From Epsilonproteobacteria bacterium 4484_65 (GTDB lineage: Bacteria > Campylobacterota > Campylobacteria > Campylobacterales > Sulfurovaceae): 8,752 nt of DNA. Shown piece after piece: positions 1 through 6,151 of this stretch. The notes below the pieces were generated by a model. It searched no databases, had not been told where the DNA came from, and worked only from the letters and a program-made list of their open reading frames with translations. Each line of letters begins with the position of its first letter. Position 1 is the stretch's first letter. The stretch lies in assembly GCA_002085305.1 (NCBI GenBank), contig NATJ01000028.1:1-8752 (forward strand), written 5' to 3'. The position numbers and the translations under genes are program-made.

Positions 1-1236
1 CAGCGTATCTTGTGGCTTGAAGATGTAGCTAAAAAATTGACTCAGGAGAGAGAAGCATTTGCTATAATGTTAGCAAAAGAAGTAGCAAAACCTATTGCTT
101 TTTCTCGAATAGAAGTGGACAGATGTGTAGAAACTATTAAGTTAACTGTCCTTGAACTTGCAAATCTCTCCGGTGAGACTATTCCTACGGATATCATGCC
201 AAGCGGTAAGAAAACATTGGCCTATTATAGACGTGAACCTGTAGGCGTGGTAGCGTGTATCACTCCTTTTAACTTCCCTCTGAATCTTGTAGCACATAAA
301 ATAGCTCCAGCTTTGGGGGCAGGTAATACAGTTGTCCTTAAACCGACACCTGAAGCACCAATGACAGCGTACATGTTGGCTAAACTGTTTGTTGACTCTG
401 AGTTTGCTACGAAAGATGCACTCTCTGTTGTCTATGGTGATGCTGAGGTAGGTTCAACTTTGGTGAAAAGTCCTATCCCAAGAGTGATCAGCTTTACAGG
501 TTCTGTACCTGTGGGGAACATTATTATGTCTCAAGCGGGTATTAAAAAGGTAAGCTTGGAGTTGGGTGGAAATGCAGCGACATATATAGACAAAAGTGCA
601 GATCTGGCTACTGCAGCAGCACGTTGTGCTTTTGGTGCTTTCTATAATTCCGGGCAGGTGTGTATCTCTTTACAGCGTGTTTATGTTAATGAAGAAGTGT
701 ATGAAGAGTTTGCTGAACTCATTGCCGAAGAGACAAATAAACTTAAAGTGGGTTCACCATATGAAGATGATACTTTTATGGGTCCACTTATCGATGATGA
801 AGCAAGACATCGTACTAAAAGTTGGATAGCTTCTGCTAAAAATGAAGGGGCAAGGGTCATTGCCGGTGGGGATGAAATAGAGGGTATCTTCCCTCCGACT
901 GTAATGGCAGATGTAACAGATGAGATGAAAATTATCTGTGAAGAGGTTTTTGCTCCCATTGTCAGCTTGGTAGCTGTGCCTGGTTATGAAACAGCTATAG
1001 AGAAGATGAATGACTCTCCTTTTGGTTTACAGTTTTCTATCTTTACCAATGACTTGAAAATGACACAAAACTTTATAGAGGATGCACAGTGTGGTGGTGT
1101 AGTGATCAATGATATTCCAACCTTACGTTTTGATGTGCAGCCTTATGGTGGTTCAAAACTCTCTGGTGTAGGAAGAGAAGGCCCAAAATGGGCACTAGAA
1201 GAGTTTACTGAAATAAAATCGATAGTTATATGCTAG
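1..1236 (+). CDS. Aldehyde dehydrogenase family protein (5' end outside window)
   Basis: NAD(P)-dependent oxidation of an aldehyde to its acid; the substrate cannot be told from sequence. The frame is open to base 1 (Q-R-I before the TTG at 10), and the visible 411 codons lack roughly the first 60-70 residues of a usual ~475-residue ALDH, so the TTG at 10 is not taken as a start. Numbering from that TTG, the Rossmann and catalytic motifs are present: TPFNFP (85-90) with the oxyanion-hole Asn88, KPTPEAP (111-117), the SFTGS cofactor motif (161-165), LELGG (183-187) with general base Glu184, GQVC (215-218) with catalytic Cys218, and EEVFAP (311-316). The overall look is closest to the lactaldehyde/GapN-like branch (ALDH21-type), which is a judgement by eye. 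No gene follows closely; the REP-like element at 1256 begins 20 bases after the stop. Family assignment is very secure, substrate unknown. Confidence 0.95.
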   Translation, partial: QRILWLEDVAKKLTQEREAFAIMLAKEVAKPIAFSRIEVDRCVETIKLTVLELANLSGETIPTDIMPSGKKTLAYYRREPVGVVACITPFNFPLNLVAHKIAPALGAGNTVVLKPTPEAPMTAYMLAKLFVDSEFATKDALSVVYGDAEVGSTLVKSPIPRVISFTGSVPVGNIIMSQAGIKKVSLELGGNAATYIDKSADLATAAARCAFGAFYNSGQVCISLQRVYVNEEVYEEFAELIAEETNKLKVGSPYEDDTFMGPLIDDEARHRTKSWIASAKNEGARVIAGGDEIEGIFPPTVMADVTDEMKIICEEVFAPIVSLVAVPGYETAIEKMNDSPFGLQFSIFTNDLKMTQNFIEDAQCGGVVINDIPTLRFDVQPYGGSKLSGVGREGPKWALEEFTEIKSIVIC

Positions 1237-1255
1237 TAAGAAAATATGAGGCAGA

Positions 1256-1331
1256 TTCGGAAGTGGAGACTTTAGTCCCACCTACACTTTGCAACTTAAC
1301 TTTCTGTGGGACTGAAGTCTCCACTTCCGAA
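1256..1331. repeat. Inverted pair of REP-like palindromes (BIME-like element)
   Basis: Two 26-nt arms, 1256-1281 and 1306-1331, are complementary at 25 positions plus one G-T wobble (1273/1314), around a 24-nt loop. Each arm is itself a small imperfect palindrome: GTGG-A-GACT/AGTC-CCAC at 1263-1281 with one bulged A (1267), mirrored at 1306-1324 with a bulged T (1320). A short hairpin with a bulge, present as a head-to-head pair, is the classic architecture of REP/BIME elements mobilised by RAYT transposases. No T tract follows either arm, so it is not a standard terminator, although the transcript of the upstream ALDH gene would end in a very stable hairpin here. The structure is seen directly; the REP assignment is inference, since copy number cannot be checked. 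Confidence 0.7.
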
Positions 1332-1355
1332 AAATAAAGTAAAGTAGGATTTTAA

Positions 1356-1838
1356 ATGGACTACATGTTTGAAGCAGGTTTTTTAGGAACCAGAGCACCA
1401 TTTTTTATGGATTTTGTAACACTCATTGTTGCTCTTTTACCTCTTTTGGTCGGTATTGCTATCTCTTTTGCAAGAAAGCAAAAGTATGAATTGCATGGTA
1501 TCGTTCAGACACTTATTTTTGTTATTTCAGTCCTTGTAGTAGGGTATTTTGAATATGGTGTGCGCTTGGGTGGAGGCTATGAAGCCTTTGTACAAAATAC
1601 CCATGTTTCACACGATTATCTGTTTGTTGTACTGATGATACACATTTTCATTTCAGTCATTACATTGGGTGTATGGGCAAGTACAATATTTCATGCAAGA
1701 AAAGAGAGTAAAAGAGGAGGCATATTGCCAGGCTCCTATTCTTTAGTACATAAAAAAGCAGGTTTTCGCACCTCTGTAGGTATTGTACTCACATCACTTA
1801 CCGGAATATGGGTTTACTTGCTCCTGTTCGTATTTTAG
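1356..1838 (+). CDS. DUF420 (YozB/CtaM-like) four-helix membrane protein
   Basis: A 160-residue integral inner-membrane protein. It opens with the family's characteristic FLGTRAPF stretch (9-16), followed by four hydrophobic segments at about 18-38, 48-68, 88-110 and 139-158. Histidines at 47, 83, 86, 96, 113 and 132 sit at or near helix ends, as expected for a family suspected of binding haem or copper. DUF420 includes CtaM of Staphylococcus aureus, needed for function of a haem A-containing terminal oxidase; a role in terminal oxidase maturation is therefore possible here but unproven, and no oxidase gene is visible. The ATG at 1356 has a weak AGGAT upstream (1346-1350); an in-frame ATG at 1365 is an alternative. 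The next gene starts 12 nt after the stop, suggesting co-transcription. Confidence 0.85.
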   Translation: MDYMFEAGFLGTRAPFFMDFVTLIVALLPLLVGIAISFARKQKYELHGIVQTLIFVISVLVVGYFEYGVRLGGGYEAFVQNTHVSHDYLFVVLMIHIFISVITLGVWASTIFHARKESKRGGILPGSYSLVHKKAGFRTSVGIVLTSLTGIWVYLLLFVF

Positions 1839-1850
1839 GGTTTTATACTT

Positions 1851-2291
1851 ATGAAAAAAGTCGCTATCTCTGCCTGTCTTATGGGAAAAAAGTGCCGTTA
1901 TGATGCTACAGATAACCATAATGCAACATTAATGTCTAAGTTAGAGGGGTATGAGCTTATCTCTTTTTGTCCTGAAGACCATGCTTTTGGTTCACCTCGT
2001 CCTACAATGGATCTGGTACAGACGAAAGAGGGACAAAAAGCCATTTCCAATATGACAGGAGAAGATCTTTCTGCGCCAGTAGTACAATACGCTAGAGATT
2101 TTTTTGACAAGCATACAGATATCGATCTTTTCATAGGCAAAGACAGAAGTCCAAGCTGTGGTGTCTGTTCTGCCAAACTCTATGACCTGAAGAAAAACCT
2201 TATAAGTGACAAAGAAGCAGGACTCATGGCAAAAGAGGCTAAGATACGAGATATCACTGTAATCGACGCAGAAGTGTTTGTCATACAATAA
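1851..2291 (+). CDS. DUF523 family protein (TudS-like Fe-S desulfidase fold)
   Basis: A 146-residue soluble protein with the DUF523 hallmarks: SACLMGKKCRYDA (7-19), FCPED (39-43), SPRP (48-51) and RSPSCGVCSAKLYD (99-112). Cys9, Cys40 and Cys103 lie in the three conserved motifs that, in the characterised member TudS (thiouracil desulfidase), hold a [4Fe-4S] cluster used to remove sulfur from thiolated substrates. Two further cysteines, Cys15 and Cys106, are also present. The cluster and desulfidase chemistry are inferred from the family; the substrate here is unknown. The AGGG at 1837-1840, overlapping the stop of the upstream gene, is a plausible ribosome site 10 nt from the ATG. Its length is about that of stand-alone family members. 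It probably forms a transcription unit with the DUF420 gene and perhaps the protease gene 40 nt downstream. Confidence 0.88.
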   Translation: MKKVAISACLMGKKCRYDATDNHNATLMSKLEGYELISFCPEDHAFGSPRPTMDLVQTKEGQKAISNMTGEDLSAPVVQYARDFFDKHTDIDLFIGKDRSPSCGVCSAKLYDLKKNLISDKEAGLMAKEAKIRDITVIDAEVFVIQ

Positions 2292-2331
2292 ATATGATCA
2301 TGCCATTCATTATGAATAAAGGAAATATTTT

Positions 2332-3771
2332 ATGAAATTATTATTTACCATACTGTTAAGTACACTTTTTTTAAGTGCCAATATACAACAGGAGGATACT
2401 ACAAAACAGGCTATAGTCAAGATATATACTGTAGCTAAAATACCAAACTACCAGGCACCATGGAGCAGTTCTATGCGCAGCAGTACGGGGTCAGGTGCTA
2501 TCATAGAGGGAGGATATATTCTTACCAATGCACATGTAGTAGCCAATCAGGTTTTTTTAGAAGTACAGCGTTACGGAGAGCGTAAACGCTATATAGCAAA
2601 GGTGCATGCAGTTTCTCATCAGGCAGATCTGGCACTTTTAAAAGTAGAAGAAAAAGCATTTTTTGAAGGGGTGAAACCATTAACTTTTGGGGCACTTCCC
2701 GAAGTAGAGCAAAAGATAGTTGTTTACGGCTTTCCCATGGGAGGAAGCACACTTTCTGCGACCATTGGTGTAGTCTCAAGGGTAGAACATCATGTATATG
2801 CGCATAGTGGAGAGACTTTTTTAGCAGTACAGGTAGATGCAGCAGTAAATCCAGGAAACTCCGGTGGACCGGCACTCTCAGATGGGAAGATAGTAGGAGT
2901 GGTAATGCAAGTCATCAGTAAATCTCAAAATATCGGGTATTTGGTTCCTGTAGATATGGTACAACATTTTATAACAGATATGAAAGATGGAAAGTATGAT
3001 GGATTTGGAGAATTGGGTATAGGTACTCAAAAGTTGGAAAATCCGGCTATGAGACGTTATTATGGCCTTGATGATAACATCAGTGGAAAGCTTATAGACA
3101 AGATCGTCTATAGCTCTTCATTAAAAGGTATAGTAAAAGAGGGGGATATTCTTACAGCTATTGACGGCCATAATATAGAAAACGATGGGACAGTTGCCTT
3201 TAGAAAACATGAATTCACAGATTACAATTATTATGTAGATACCCATCAAATGGGAGATACTATAACTCTTGATATTATCAGAGATAGGAAACCCATGAAA
3301 GTGAAAGCAACACTGCAAAACCGTGCAGATGATGTGTATTTAGTGAAAACAACACGTTATGACAGTATGCCAACTTATTTTATCTATGGGGGGTATGTAT
3401 TTTCCCCTTTGACCAGAAATCTCTTACGAGCTACAAACCGTAATCGTTTAAAGTTGAGTAATTTGGCTTTAAAATGGCAAACAGAATATAAAAATGAAGT
3501 GGTTGTTCTGCTTAAAGTATTGGCTTCAGATATAAGCAGAGGAGACAATAACTTCGGTATGTGGGCTATAGATAAAGTCAATGGTGAGACATTTAAAAAC
3601 TTTAAAGAGTTTTACCAAAAGATGGAAGCAGTGACGAATCACTATATTGTTTTAGAGGATAACGATGGTGTGAAAGTAGTGATCGAGAAAAAAGAAGCAC
3701 AGGAAAAACAGAGTGAGATACTTAAAAAGTATAATATTCAGTTTGATAAGTCAATTGACCTGAGAGATTAA
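2332..3771 (+). CDS. Exported Deg/HtrA-type serine protease, Deg9-like, with PDZ domains
   Basis: A 479-residue S1C-family serine endopeptidase. Residues 1-16 are a Sec signal peptide (KLL then a hydrophobic stretch ending LSA), so the enzyme should act in the periplasm. The chymotrypsin-fold domain covers about 25-215 with the full triad: His68 in TNAHVV, Asp99 in HQADLALL, Ser177 in NPGNSGGPA. A first PDZ-like domain spans about 225-330 (GDILTAIDG at 271-279). The 335-455 region, with PTYFIYGGYVFSPLT at 347-361, resembles the second PDZ of the plant Deg2/Deg9/Deg10 group rather than classical DegP. By family it would degrade misfolded or damaged envelope proteins. The start is supported by AAAGGAA at 2318-2324. 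The stop overlaps the tail of the opposing small gene by 4 nt. Protease assignment is secure; the Deg9-like subgroup is my reading of motifs. Confidence 0.93.
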   Translation: MKLLFTILLSTLFLSANIQQEDTTKQAIVKIYTVAKIPNYQAPWSSSMRSSTGSGAIIEGGYILTNAHVVANQVFLEVQRYGERKRYIAKVHAVSHQADLALLKVEEKAFFEGVKPLTFGALPEVEQKIVVYGFPMGGSTLSATIGVVSRVEHHVYAHSGETFLAVQVDAAVNPGNSGGPALSDGKIVGVVMQVISKSQNIGYLVPVDMVQHFITDMKDGKYDGFGELGIGTQKLENPAMRRYYGLDDNISGKLIDKIVYSSSLKGIVKEGDILTAIDGHNIENDGTVAFRKHEFTDYNYYVDTHQMGDTITLDIIRDRKPMKVKATLQNRADDVYLVKTTRYDSMPTYFIYGGYVFSPLTRNLLRATNRNRLKLSNLALKWQTEYKNEVVVLLKVLASDISRGDNNFGMWAIDKVNGETFKNFKEFYQKMEAVTNHYIVLEDNDGVKVVIEKKEAQEKQSEILKKYNIQFDKSIDLRD

Positions 3772-3983
3772 TCGTACTTTTTAAACTGTTCCAACCACTC
3801 TTTGTCTTCTTCACTGAGTTTTCCAACCCTTTCAAGTAGTTTTTTCTTGGTAGAGATGAGGTCGTCTATTTCCAGATAGGCTAAAAGAGCAGGGTTGATA
3901 GTAGGTTCTTCTCTACCATAAGAGATAAGTTTTTCTATCTCTGCTAATAATTCTTCTTTGGTTTGTCTGTTTTCTTCATTCAT
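3768..3983 (-). CDS. Small conserved-looking hypothetical protein (71 aa)
   Basis: Not a family I can name. The 71-residue product is soluble, highly charged (Glu/Lys rich) and predicted almost wholly helical: an N-terminal amphipathic helix (about 7-20), a short break around PTINP (27-31), then helices through the C terminus. There is no signal peptide, cysteine or membrane segment. The reading frame ends exactly on the shared TTAA at 3768-3771, giving a 4-nt tail-to-tail overlap with the protease gene, and begins 36 nt from the divergent peroxiredoxin gene. This tight packing, the lack of any competing plus-strand gene and the sensible protein composition favour a real gene. The ribosome site is weak (ACAGA just upstream of the ATG). 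TATACA on the minus strand (4009-4004) could be its -10 box. Confidence 0.72.
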   Translation of the reverse strand: MNEENRQTKEELLAEIEKLISYGREEPTINPALLAYLEIDDLISTKKKLLERVGKLSEEDKEWLEQFKKYD

Positions 3984-3988
3984 TCTGT

Positions 3989-3994
3989 TATACT
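3989..3994 (+). promoter_or_regulatory. Candidate -10 box for the peroxiredoxin gene
   Basis: TATACT in the 36-nt divergent spacer matches the sigma-70 -10 consensus at five of six positions and would give a short leader of about 20 nt before the ATG at 4020. AAGGAT at 4009-4014 is the ribosome site. No -35 match is seen, as is common in Campylobacterota. The position is plausible but unproven. Confidence 0.4.
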
Positions 3995-4019
3995 ATCAAA
4001 AAATGTATAAGGATTTACT

Positions 4020-4490
4020 ATGTTGGAAGTTGGCATGAATGCAGCAGAATTTTGTTTACCAAACCAGGATGAAGAAGAGATCTGTCTTAGAGATATCAAA
4101 GGGAGATGGATAGTGCTTTATTTTTACCCAAAAGACAATACTCCGGGATGTACGACAGAAGCCTGTGATTTTACAGCAGCACTTCCAAATTTTGAAGAAC
4201 TGAATGCCATTGTTTTGGGTGTAAGTCCGGATAGCCCTCAGAAACATAGAAACTTTATAGAGAAAAAAGACCTTAAAATTACACTGCTTGCAGATGAAGA
4301 CAAGTCGCTATGTAATGCTTTTGGCGTATGGCAACTCAAAAAGTTTATGGGCAAAGAGTATATGGGTGTAGTAAGAAGTACCTTTATTATAGACCCGGAG
4401 GGTAAAGTGGCTGCTGTCTGGAAAAAGGTGAGGGTTAAGGGTCATGTAGATGATGTAAAGGCTAAGTTGGAAGAATTACAAAACCAATGA
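4020..4490 (+). CDS. bcp: Peroxiredoxin, Bcp/PrxQ family (thiol peroxidase)
   Basis: A 156-residue cytoplasmic thioredoxin-fold peroxidase that reduces hydrogen peroxide and organic hydroperoxides using thiols, usually thioredoxin. The active-site motif PGCTTEAC (42-49) holds the peroxidatic Cys44 and, five residues on, the resolving Cys49 characteristic of the Bcp/PrxQ class. Thr41 precedes it and Arg119 (VVRSTFIID) completes the catalytic set. YFYPKDNTPGCT (34-45) and the C-terminal DPEGKV turn are typical, and length is normal for the family. The ATG at 4020 is preceded by AAGGAT with a 5-nt gap. Cys12, Cys22 and Cys98 are extra cysteines of no obvious role. It is probably transcribed alone from the divergent spacer, because a separate promoter follows before the next gene. 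Confidence 0.95.
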   Translation: MLEVGMNAAEFCLPNQDEEEICLRDIKGRWIVLYFYPKDNTPGCTTEACDFTAALPNFEELNAIVLGVSPDSPQKHRNFIEKKDLKITLLADEDKSLCNAFGVWQLKKFMGKEYMGVVRSTFIIDPEGKVAAVWKKVRVKGHVDDVKAKLEELQNQ

Positions 4491-4504
4491 AATATATTTA
4501 ATTG

Positions 4505-4549
4505 TTTGACATTTTTTTGACATTTTAAAAGTATAATTTTATATATAAT
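4505..4549 (+). promoter_or_regulatory. Promoter region with duplicated TTGACA and TATAAT boxes
   Basis: The 11-mer TTTGACATTTT occurs twice in tandem (4505-4515 and 4516-4526), giving two perfect -35 hexamers at 4506-4511 and 4517-4522. Two perfect TATAAT boxes lie at 4532-4537 and 4544-4549. The pairings 4506/4532 and 4517/4544 leave spacers of 20 and 21 nt, longer than the ideal 17, so the -10 boxes may work mainly by themselves. It directly precedes the small membrane protein gene. Confidence 0.65.
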
Positions 4550-4574
4550 CAAACTAATTAAGAAAGGTATATGT

Positions 4575-4808
4575 ATGAGATATCATAGTAAGTGGTCCGA
4601 TAGAAGGACAGCAGTAGGAAATTTGAAACCATTTATGTTTCTTGTCATAGAGTTTATTGCACTGGTGATGGCATGTTGGCTTGTTTCTTTATTTGGTATT
4701 TTATTGATCACTATACTTGTTTGTCTTGGAGCAATATATTTTTTTATGACCTCTTCATTACTAAGATATAACAAAGTAAAAAAACGTCAAAAATATTCTA
4801 AGTATTAA
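4575..4808 (+). CDS. Small two-helix membrane protein of unknown function (77 aa)
   Basis: I do not recognise a family. The 77 residues divide into a basic, polar N-terminal tail (1-17, RYHSKWSDRR), two closely spaced hydrophobic helices (about 19-38 and 40-58), and a strongly basic C-terminal tail (RYNKVKKRQKYSKY at 64-77). By the positive-inside rule both tails should face the cytoplasm, giving a helical hairpin in the inner membrane. AAAGG at 4562-4566 sits 8 nt before the ATG at 4575. An overlapping ATG at 4571 is in another frame and is ignored. The duplicated promoter boxes upstream and the 300-nt gap downstream make it look monocistronic. Small proteins of this shape often act as regulators or chaperones of larger membrane complexes, but nothing here points to a partner. 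Confidence 0.75.
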   Translation: MRYHSKWSDRRTAVGNLKPFMFLVIEFIALVMACWLVSLFGILLITILVCLGAIYFFMTSSLLRYNKVKKRQKYSKY

Positions 4809-4880
4809 ATTATTACAATTTATATTGCATAAATGTATTTGATACGCTTTCTTCTTTTATATCTCACCTTTTTTTAAACA

Positions 4881-4901
4881 TCATTTCGGTATAATCGCGT
4901 T
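4881..4901 (+). promoter_or_regulatory. Main promoter of the rpsB-tsf operon
   Basis: A perfect TATAAT at 4890-4895 lies within TTTCGGTATAATCGCG, a typical strong -10 context. The upstream region (4868-4884) is T-rich with no TTGACA, fitting the -35-independent sigma-70 promoters of Campylobacterota. Transcription should start near 4902, leaving a leader of about 210 nt. The stretch 4809-4880 is AT-rich and I see no gene in it. Confidence 0.75.
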
Positions 4902-5111
4902 CCTTATTCTCTAATGGGTTATGAAAATAGCTTGAATAATGGAAATACTCATGTAGTTATTCCTTGACTGGTTGCACATTGTGTGTTGATGACTACAGCG
5001 GACGATTCGGATTATTACCAATTCGACTCTTAAACCTAGTGATGAAGCTATGCTTTTAACTGAGTTTTTACAATGTAAAAATTCTATTAACGATATACCA
5101 AGGAGAAACTT
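4902..5111 (+). other. Long 5' leader of rpsB with potential regulatory RNA structure
   Basis: No protein gene is evident in this 210-nt leader. Several complementary segments stand out. ATAGCTT (4927-4933) pairs with AAGCTAT (5045-5051), which could close a large domain. GAATAA (4934-4939) can pair either with TTATTC at 4904-4909 (plus flanking CC/GG with one bulge) or with TTATTC at 4957-4962. TGTAGT (4953-4958) matches ACTACA (4992-4997). A short hairpin follows at 5062-5084, and AAGGAG at 5100-5105 is the rpsB ribosome site. In gammaproteobacteria the rpsB leader is the binding target through which S2 represses its own operon; a functionally similar element here is inference, and I cannot match it to a known Rfam family by eye. 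Confidence 0.5.
5062..5084 (+). promoter_or_regulatory. Hairpin just upstream of the rpsB ribosome binding site
   Basis: TTTTTACA-A-TGTAAAAA (5065-5081) is a perfect palindrome, extended outward by G5064-T5082 (wobble), A5063-T5083 and G5062-C5084. As RNA the middle would open to a small loop, leaving roughly a ten-pair AU-rich stem. It ends 15 nt before the AAGGAG at 5100-5105. It could be a translational control element, an mRNA-stabilising hairpin or a DNA operator; the sequence does not decide. Confidence 0.45.
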
Positions 5112-6149
5112 ATGGTAACAATGAAAGACTTACTCGAATGTGGTGTACACTTCGGACACCAAACAAGAAGATGGAATCCAAAAATGAAGAAATTCATTTT
5201 CGGTGCAAGAAAAAATATTTATATTATCGACCTTCAGAAAACACTTAGATATTTCAAATATACATACAATGTTGTAAGAGATGCGGCAGCTGAAGGACAA
5301 ACAGTACTTTTCGTAGGTACTAAAAAACAAGCTAGATCAGCAGTTAAAGAGCATGCAGAGAGAGCTGGTATGCCTTATGTTGCTACAAGATGGCTAGGTG
5401 GAATGTTAACAAACTACCCAACAATGAAAAAATCTATCAGAAAACTTGAAATTATCGAGCAAATGGAAGAAAATGGTCAATTAGAAATGTTGACTAAAAA
5501 AGAAGCATTGATGCTTTTAAGAAAAAAAGAGAAACTAAGCTCATATCTTGAAGGTTTCAGACACATGAAAAAACTTCCGGACATGATGTTTGTTGTTGAT
5601 GCTGTTAAAGAGCACATTGCTGTTAAAGAAGCAAAAAGAATGGGTATGAAAGTGATTGCCCCACTTGACACTAACTGTGATCCAGATGTTATCGATTACC
5701 CAATCCCAGGAAATGATGATGCTATCAGATCAATCAACCTTTTCTGTAAAGAGATGGCTGAAGCGATCATCGAAGGTAAAGCTGCATATGCAGAAGCTAA
5801 CGGTGGAGAGGCTGAAGAAGTATCAGCAGGCGAAATGGAAGCAGTTATGGCTGAAGCAGCAGTTGAAGAAGCAGCGGCACCGGCAACTGAAGCTGAAGTT
5901 GAAAAACTTGTTGAAGAAAAAGCTGCACCTAAAGCAGAAGCAAAAACTGAAACTAAAGGTGATGACCTTACTAAGATCGCTGGTGTTGGTAAAGTATACC
6001 AAGGTAAACTCAACGACGAAGGTTTCCATACTTTTGCAGACGTAGCAAACATGACTGATGCACAAATCGAAGTTATGGAAGAGAAATACAGCTTTAAAGG
6101 AAACTTTAGAGACGCTGTTGCATCTGCTAAAGAATTGGCGGAGGCGTAA
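5112..6149 (+). CDS. rpsB: 30S ribosomal protein S2 with C-terminal helix-hairpin-helix extension
   Basis: S2 sits on the back of the small subunit between head and body and is needed for S1 binding. Residues 1-228 are a complete S2: the opening [30 protein letters not shown] (67-74), RWLGGMLTN (93-101) and [10 protein letters not shown] (183-192) are diagnostic. At 345 residues the protein is about 100 longer than the E. coli form (241). Residues 229-283 are a low-complexity Ala/Glu-rich linker, and 284-345 form a small helical domain with a helix-hairpin-helix motif ([17 protein letters not shown], 288-304). The frame is continuous with no stop or shift, so the fusion is genuine in this sequence. 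The ATG at 5112 lies 6 nt after AAGGAG (5100-5105); the ATG at 5121 would be too far. It is the first gene of a two-gene operon with tsf. Confidence 0.98.
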   Translation: MVTMKDLLECGVHFGHQTRRWNPKMKKFIFGARKNIYIIDLQKTLRYFKYTYNVVRDAAAEGQTVLFVGTKKQARSAVKEHAERAGMPYVATRWLGGMLTNYPTMKKSIRKLEIIEQMEENGQLEMLTKKEALMLLRKKEKLSSYLEGFRHMKKLPDMMFVVDAVKEHIAVKEAKRMGMKVIAPLDTNCDPDVIDYPIPGNDDAIRSINLFCKEMAEAIIEGKAAYAEANGGEAEEVSAGEMEAVMAEAAVEEAAAPATEAEVEKLVEEKAAPKAEAKTETKGDDLTKIAGVGKVYQGKLNDEGFHTFADVANMTDAQIEVMEEKYSFKGNFRDAVASAKELAEA

Positions 6150-6151
6150 TC

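Noticed and set aside
1256..1331. Intrinsic terminator of the aldehyde dehydrogenase gene
   Set aside because: The stem is strong but is followed by AAAATAAAG rather than a T run on the plus strand; the nested, bulged symmetry fits a REP-type repeat better.
4914..4967. 17-codon ORF in the rpsB leader (MGYENSLNN...), possibly a leader peptide
   Set aside because: It has no Shine-Dalgarno sequence, contains no run of regulatory codons and starts only about 12 nt from the predicted transcript start; too weak to list as a gene.
4964..5034. tRNA-like look of the leader (TTCGA-type motifs near 5021-5026)
   Set aside because: No acceptor stem, anticodon stem or T stem can be paired around the motif, and there is no cloverleaf.
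5656..6045. 129-residue plus-strand open frame inside rpsB, very rich in Lys, Leu and Gln
   Set aside because: It is the +1-type shadow of the GAA/GCA-rich linker of S2, so the low-complexity composition is a by-product of the real frame.
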